DNA of 6,010 nucleotides, taken from NCBI GenBank assembly GCA_003150315.1, contig QAML01000083.1, positions 1 through 6,010 of the forward strand. The letters are read 5' to 3'. Source of the DNA: Prevotellaceae bacterium (GTDB lineage: Bacteria; Bacteroidota; Bacteroidia; Bacteroidales; Bacteroidaceae). Position numbers and translations under genes: made by a program. How positions within the stretch are numbered: the first letter of the stretch is position 1; the number at the start of each line of letters is the position of its first letter. The notes beneath the pieces were generated by a model that ran no database searches, was not told the origin of the DNA, and saw only the letters and a program-made list of their open reading frames with translations. Below, piece by piece: positions 5,793 to 6,010 of this stretch.

Positions 5793-5822
5793 CGGCAAAT
5801 TGAGACAAGGGAGTAATCAAAA

Positions 5823-6010
5823 ATGCAGACACGGGAAAAGATCCTGGCCAGTGTTCTCAGCGGTGCGCTGCTGGTAGGCGCTTGCGCGCCGGCTTTGGCG
5901 GCTACGGTCCACTACAACGACGGCAGTACGGTGGGCGGCTCCGAGGTCTGGAAAGCATGGACTGAGTCATGGGCATCCGTCGCCACGGACTACACCAAGG
6001 TGTCTCTGAC
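5823..6010 (+). CDS. Secreted protein, N-terminal fragment (cut by window end)
   Basis: The first 62 residues are visible. Residues 1-26 form a signal peptide: charged MQTREK start, hydrophobic core SVLSGALLVGA, then APALA with likely signal-peptidase I cleavage at about 26/27. A cysteine at 21 after VGA loosely resembles a lipobox, so a lipoprotein is a weaker alternative. The mature start contains a Trp-rich stretch (EVWKAWTESWASVATDY) leading to KVSLT. From memory this style of N-terminus occurs in large secreted metallophosphoesterase/purple-acid-phosphatase-like or fibronectin-type proteins of gut Firmicutes, but too little is visible to assign it. The ribosome binding site AAGGGAG (5807-5813) is 9 bases upstream and a strong promoter lies at 5722-5750. 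Its GC content is high, like the SLH end of the left-hand surface protein. Confidence 0.8.
   Translation, partial: MQTREKILASVLSGALLVGACAPALAATVHYNDGSTVGGSEVWKAWTESWASVATDYTKVSL

Larger units (their letters stand above)
5515..5822. other. Intergenic region before the secreted protein
   Basis: No gene supported here. It holds a weak hairpin GTGTTA/TAACAC (5552-5557, 5564-5569) followed by TGTTTTA, a GGTGGGTTTTTATT run (5597-5610), a direct repeat TTGTGA at 5650-5655 and 5658-5663, an AAGGGA/TCCCTT pair (5681-5686, 5718-5723), the promoter at 5722-5750 and a leader hairpin at 5761-5792. A minus-strand frame across 5590-5832 has no ribosome binding site or recognisable features. Confidence 0.6.

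Noticed and set aside
5718..5812. TCCCTTG (5718-5724) pairing with CAAGGGA over the Shine-Dalgarno (5806-5812), a riboswitch-like sequestration
   Set aside because: TCCCTTG overlaps the -35 box of the best promoter, so it would not be in the transcript starting near 5757; it would matter only for read-through from upstream.

Overview
The window looks like chromosome of a low- to mid-GC Gram-positive gut anaerobe, most likely a Clostridia/Oscillospiraceae-type Firmicute. This is inferred from strong AGGAGG-type ribosome binding sites, Gram-positive signal peptides, a surface protein with InlB-type B-repeats and three S-layer homology (SLH) domains, and a Tn916/Tn1549-style XRE regulator. No rRNA, tRNA, CRISPR array or transposase is visible, so the species cannot be fixed.

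Left part (1-3760), read on the minus strand: a single transcription unit starts at a good sigma-A-type promoter (3732-3760). It reads through a TetR-family regulator (3073-3693), then 18 bases later through a 977-residue secreted, SLH-anchored, repeat-rich surface protein (121-3054). The unit ends in a compact multibranched inverted-repeat structure (52-120) followed by a hairpin terminator (10-41). The simplest reading is a surface adhesin or wall protein co-transcribed with its own regulator.

Middle (3761-4619): a small minus-strand HTH protein (3819-4055) has a palindrome over a TATAAT box just upstream. About 560 bases without a convincing gene follow (4056-4619). They hold at least seven hairpins, one of them flanked by A and T tracts, and lead up to the next gene.

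Right part (4620-6010), plus strand: a 281-residue XRE-family regulator of the kind carried by integrative conjugative elements (4620-5462 plus stop) ends in a strong terminator (5472-5514). After a 308-base intergenic region with a very good promoter (5722-5750), a secreted protein begins at 5823 and runs off the window.

The most interesting points are the multibranched element abutting the surface-protein stop codon, internal module duplication and a composition shift within the surface-protein gene, the hairpin-dense non-coding stretch before an apparently orphan mobile-element regulator, and near-identical promoter cores in front of the two surface-protein units. I see no clear evidence for a wholly new multi-gene system; the best candidates for undescribed elements are the structured non-coding regions.
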